Positions 62,410 through 64,000 of a stretch of 64,000 nt of DNA are shown here, piece by piece. Position 1 is the first letter of the stretch. Each line of letters begins with the position of its first letter. Location: assembly GCF_002776525.5 (NCBI RefSeq), contig NC_045436.1, positions 14,977,243 through 15,041,242 on the forward strand, given 5' to 3'. A model generated the notes under the pieces. It was not told where the DNA came from, searched no databases, and saw only the letters and a list, made by a program, of their open reading frames with translations. The DNA is from Piliocolobus tephrosceles. Taxonomy: Eukaryota > Chordata > Mammalia > Primates > Cercopithecidae. Made by a program: the position numbers and the translations under genes.

Positions 62410-63600
62410 CCTTCTTATGAAGGCAAAAAACTTTAAGTCTCTTAAAGATTAATTGCAATGTGGAATTGGAAACCATATAAATGAACTCTTCCTACTCTTT
62501 TAAGTTAAAACGAACTTGTCTATCTTGCACTTTGAATGGGTCTTTCGTGCATGCTTTTTAAACATGTTTTTGTCATTTCGAAAATATGAGATTGATGAGT
62601 TATTTAGATCTTCCAAACAGCTGACACACTTCATTGTACACATCAAAATATCACATTTGTTGATGTCACCATCAAACCCATCAAAAAATCTTTAAGTATT
62701 GGAAAGCTATCAAGATCATGGTGTAACAACAATTTCTCCAAAATTCCAACTTTGACTTGAAAGTTCAAAATTTATCATTGACAGCAAATACTGTCTGTTG
62801 TTTCCCTTAACATGACAAGTTCAAATAAGTTCACTTCCTCCATCTTTGAGAAAATGGTCTGCCAAATACCTAGGCACAGTAACCACAGTTTCCACCCATT
62901 TTTTTCACATAAAAAATAGTATTTCACAAAAAACCCAAGCTAGTCCCGGCTTGGAACTCAAAGACACCAGTGATTCTCCTTGAAAGAATCATATTACAGC
63001 CTGCAGCTGAGTATTTTGTGCAGACTTTCCATTTTGACATACAGAATATTAAAAGGTACTTACATAGGGTCCAAATTTAATAAAATTAATCATTGTTAGC
63101 GCTTCATCAAAGATCAAGAACATTCTGAATTAAAAGTGGCATTGTTTTTACTATAAGATATTTACTGTTTCATAAGGGATCAAAGACATTCATAAATAAA
63201 AATGGGATTATTTTTACTGCAAGATATGGCAGTAAAAATACAGTAACTCCTAGCACAGTTTGGTGCCAGCCCCTTTATTTGTGCAAAAGCACTAGAAGTT
63301 TTACCCACCATTGTTTTTTCAACATCAGGGCAAATGTTGACACAATGAAAAAGGCAAATGATTATGAAAGCAGTTTTGACCTTGCGAATTCCATGAAAGA
63401 ATCCTGCTAGAGTAATGCTACTCAGTTACAATTTTTGTGGTTCACCACTTGCTCAAAAGTTTCCAATGATCAAACTTTTAAACTGGAAATTTAAACTTAA
63501 CATCATCTTACATTATTTGTCACTTTATATGCTTCTTCATGCAAACTGGCTCTAGACAAATAAAGCTGTTCCCATTGCTATTATAAACCTTGGGAGTTCG
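62410..63600 (-). pseudogene. hAT-type DNA transposon transposase relic, antisense
   Basis: The reverse complement follows a known mammalian hAT (Charlie-like) transposase gene for about 1 kb. In order it has a ggctggcaccaaactgtgct block (about 63260), attaattttattaaatttgg (about 63080), tttggcagaccattttctca (about 62860), gatagctttccaatacttaa (about 62700), then cccattcaaagtgcaagata (about 62530) and gatatggtttccaattccac-like text (about 62480). A short in-frame piece reads MEEVNLFELV. Many stops show it is dead. The 3' part is cut off at about 62410 and I saw no terminal repeats. Confidence 0.65.
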
Positions 63601-64000
63601 CAGTTTCTTTCAAATGATTTTGCTGCTTCTTGAGCCTGAAGTGCCTCACCTTTTGCATACTTTATATGCAGGCCCTGCCTTGTTTTCAAGATCCAGCTCT
63701 AATGGGGCCTAGGTAGATATCACAGAACCCTGTGCTAAAAGGAAACAGCACTTTCTGCCTCTCCCATGCCACTTACTCTTTACTCCACAATAATATATCA
63801 CATTGCCTGAAGCCTAGCAGGACATCTTCCATACAGTTGGTACTCAGTGAATAACTCTTTGATAAAACCAGCGTTTGGTTGCACTAAGCCATTTGTTTAC
63901 GTGTTTTATGGTAGCTAACATACGAGGTTGTTGACCGAAGTTAGGGTTAATGTCTGCTCCCTGAATAAATTAGTATTCATTGGGAAGCTTACTGTGGTAT
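63601..64000. other. Unassigned sequence at window end
   Basis: Slightly less AT-rich; nothing recognised as gene, exon or repeat. Confidence 0.5.

Larger units (their letters stand above)
43290..64000 (+). other. GLRA3: GLRA3 intron 5 (5' part)
   Basis: This is sequence downstream of the exon 5 donor (gtaagt). No match to the conserved exon 6 reading (FGYTMNDLIFEW) was found to the window end, so the intron exceeds 20.7 kb. It is dominated by LINE and Alu sequence, with one candidate cryptic exon at 51259-51418. Confidence 0.85.

Noticed and set aside
43290..64000. Search for GLRA3 exon 6, including the site edited in alpha-3 mRNA
   Set aside because: No text for FGYTMND or the following region was found; the exon lies beyond the window.

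Overview
The window is primate genomic DNA, AT-rich and CpG-poor, and almost entirely intronic. Alu elements of several ages, L1P/L1M LINEs, MaLR-type LTRs, MIR and MADE1 point to a simian primate. One Alu has AluY-like internal bases, which suggests a catarrhine. A run of exactly 100 Ns at 41437-41536 marks a draft-assembly gap. The species cannot be fixed from the sequence.

The only host coding sequence I can support is two internal exons of the glycine receptor alpha-3 subunit gene (GLRA3), on the + strand. The 224-bp exon is at 30508-30731 and the 83-bp exon at 43207-43289. Their splice sites and phases fit together exactly. They encode part of the extracellular ligand-binding domain and the complete signature Cys-loop of a pentameric ligand-gated chloride channel. 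By the usual GLRA exon order these are exons 4 and 5. I found no neighbouring exon (3 or 6), so 1-30507 is the end of intron 3, 30732-43206 is intron 4, and 43290-64000 is the start of intron 5.

Layout. 1-3.6 kb: old antisense L1M with a nested LTR. 8.2 kb: GATA microsatellite. 12.4-15.5 kb: MADE1 next to a rearranged antisense L1. 17.4-18.6 kb: sense L1M 3' end. 21-27 kb: three Alus and a solo LTR nested in an MLT1-type LTR. 27.8-28.3 kb: a 70-bp direct repeat. 30.5 kb: exon 4. 32.4-35.4 kb: HAL1-like element with an Alu inside. 37.1-38.1 kb: large AT-rich inverted repeat, then a 5'-truncated Alu. 41.4 kb: gap. 42.9 kb: MADE1 hairpin. 43.2 kb: exon 5. 44.2 kb: CTCF-like site. 51.3 kb: candidate cryptic exon. 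55.9-60.0 kb: L1 with a 5' inversion and a decayed target-site duplication. 60.3-61.0 kb: L1 mosaic. 62.4-63.6 kb: antisense hAT transposase relic.

I found no new multi-gene system. The items most worth follow-up are the inverted repeat at 37.2-37.5 kb, the cryptic exon at 51.3 kb, the rearranged L1s and the miR-548-type hairpin just upstream of exon 5. Repeat family names are from memory of consensus sequences; boundaries are approximate unless a target-site duplication is given.
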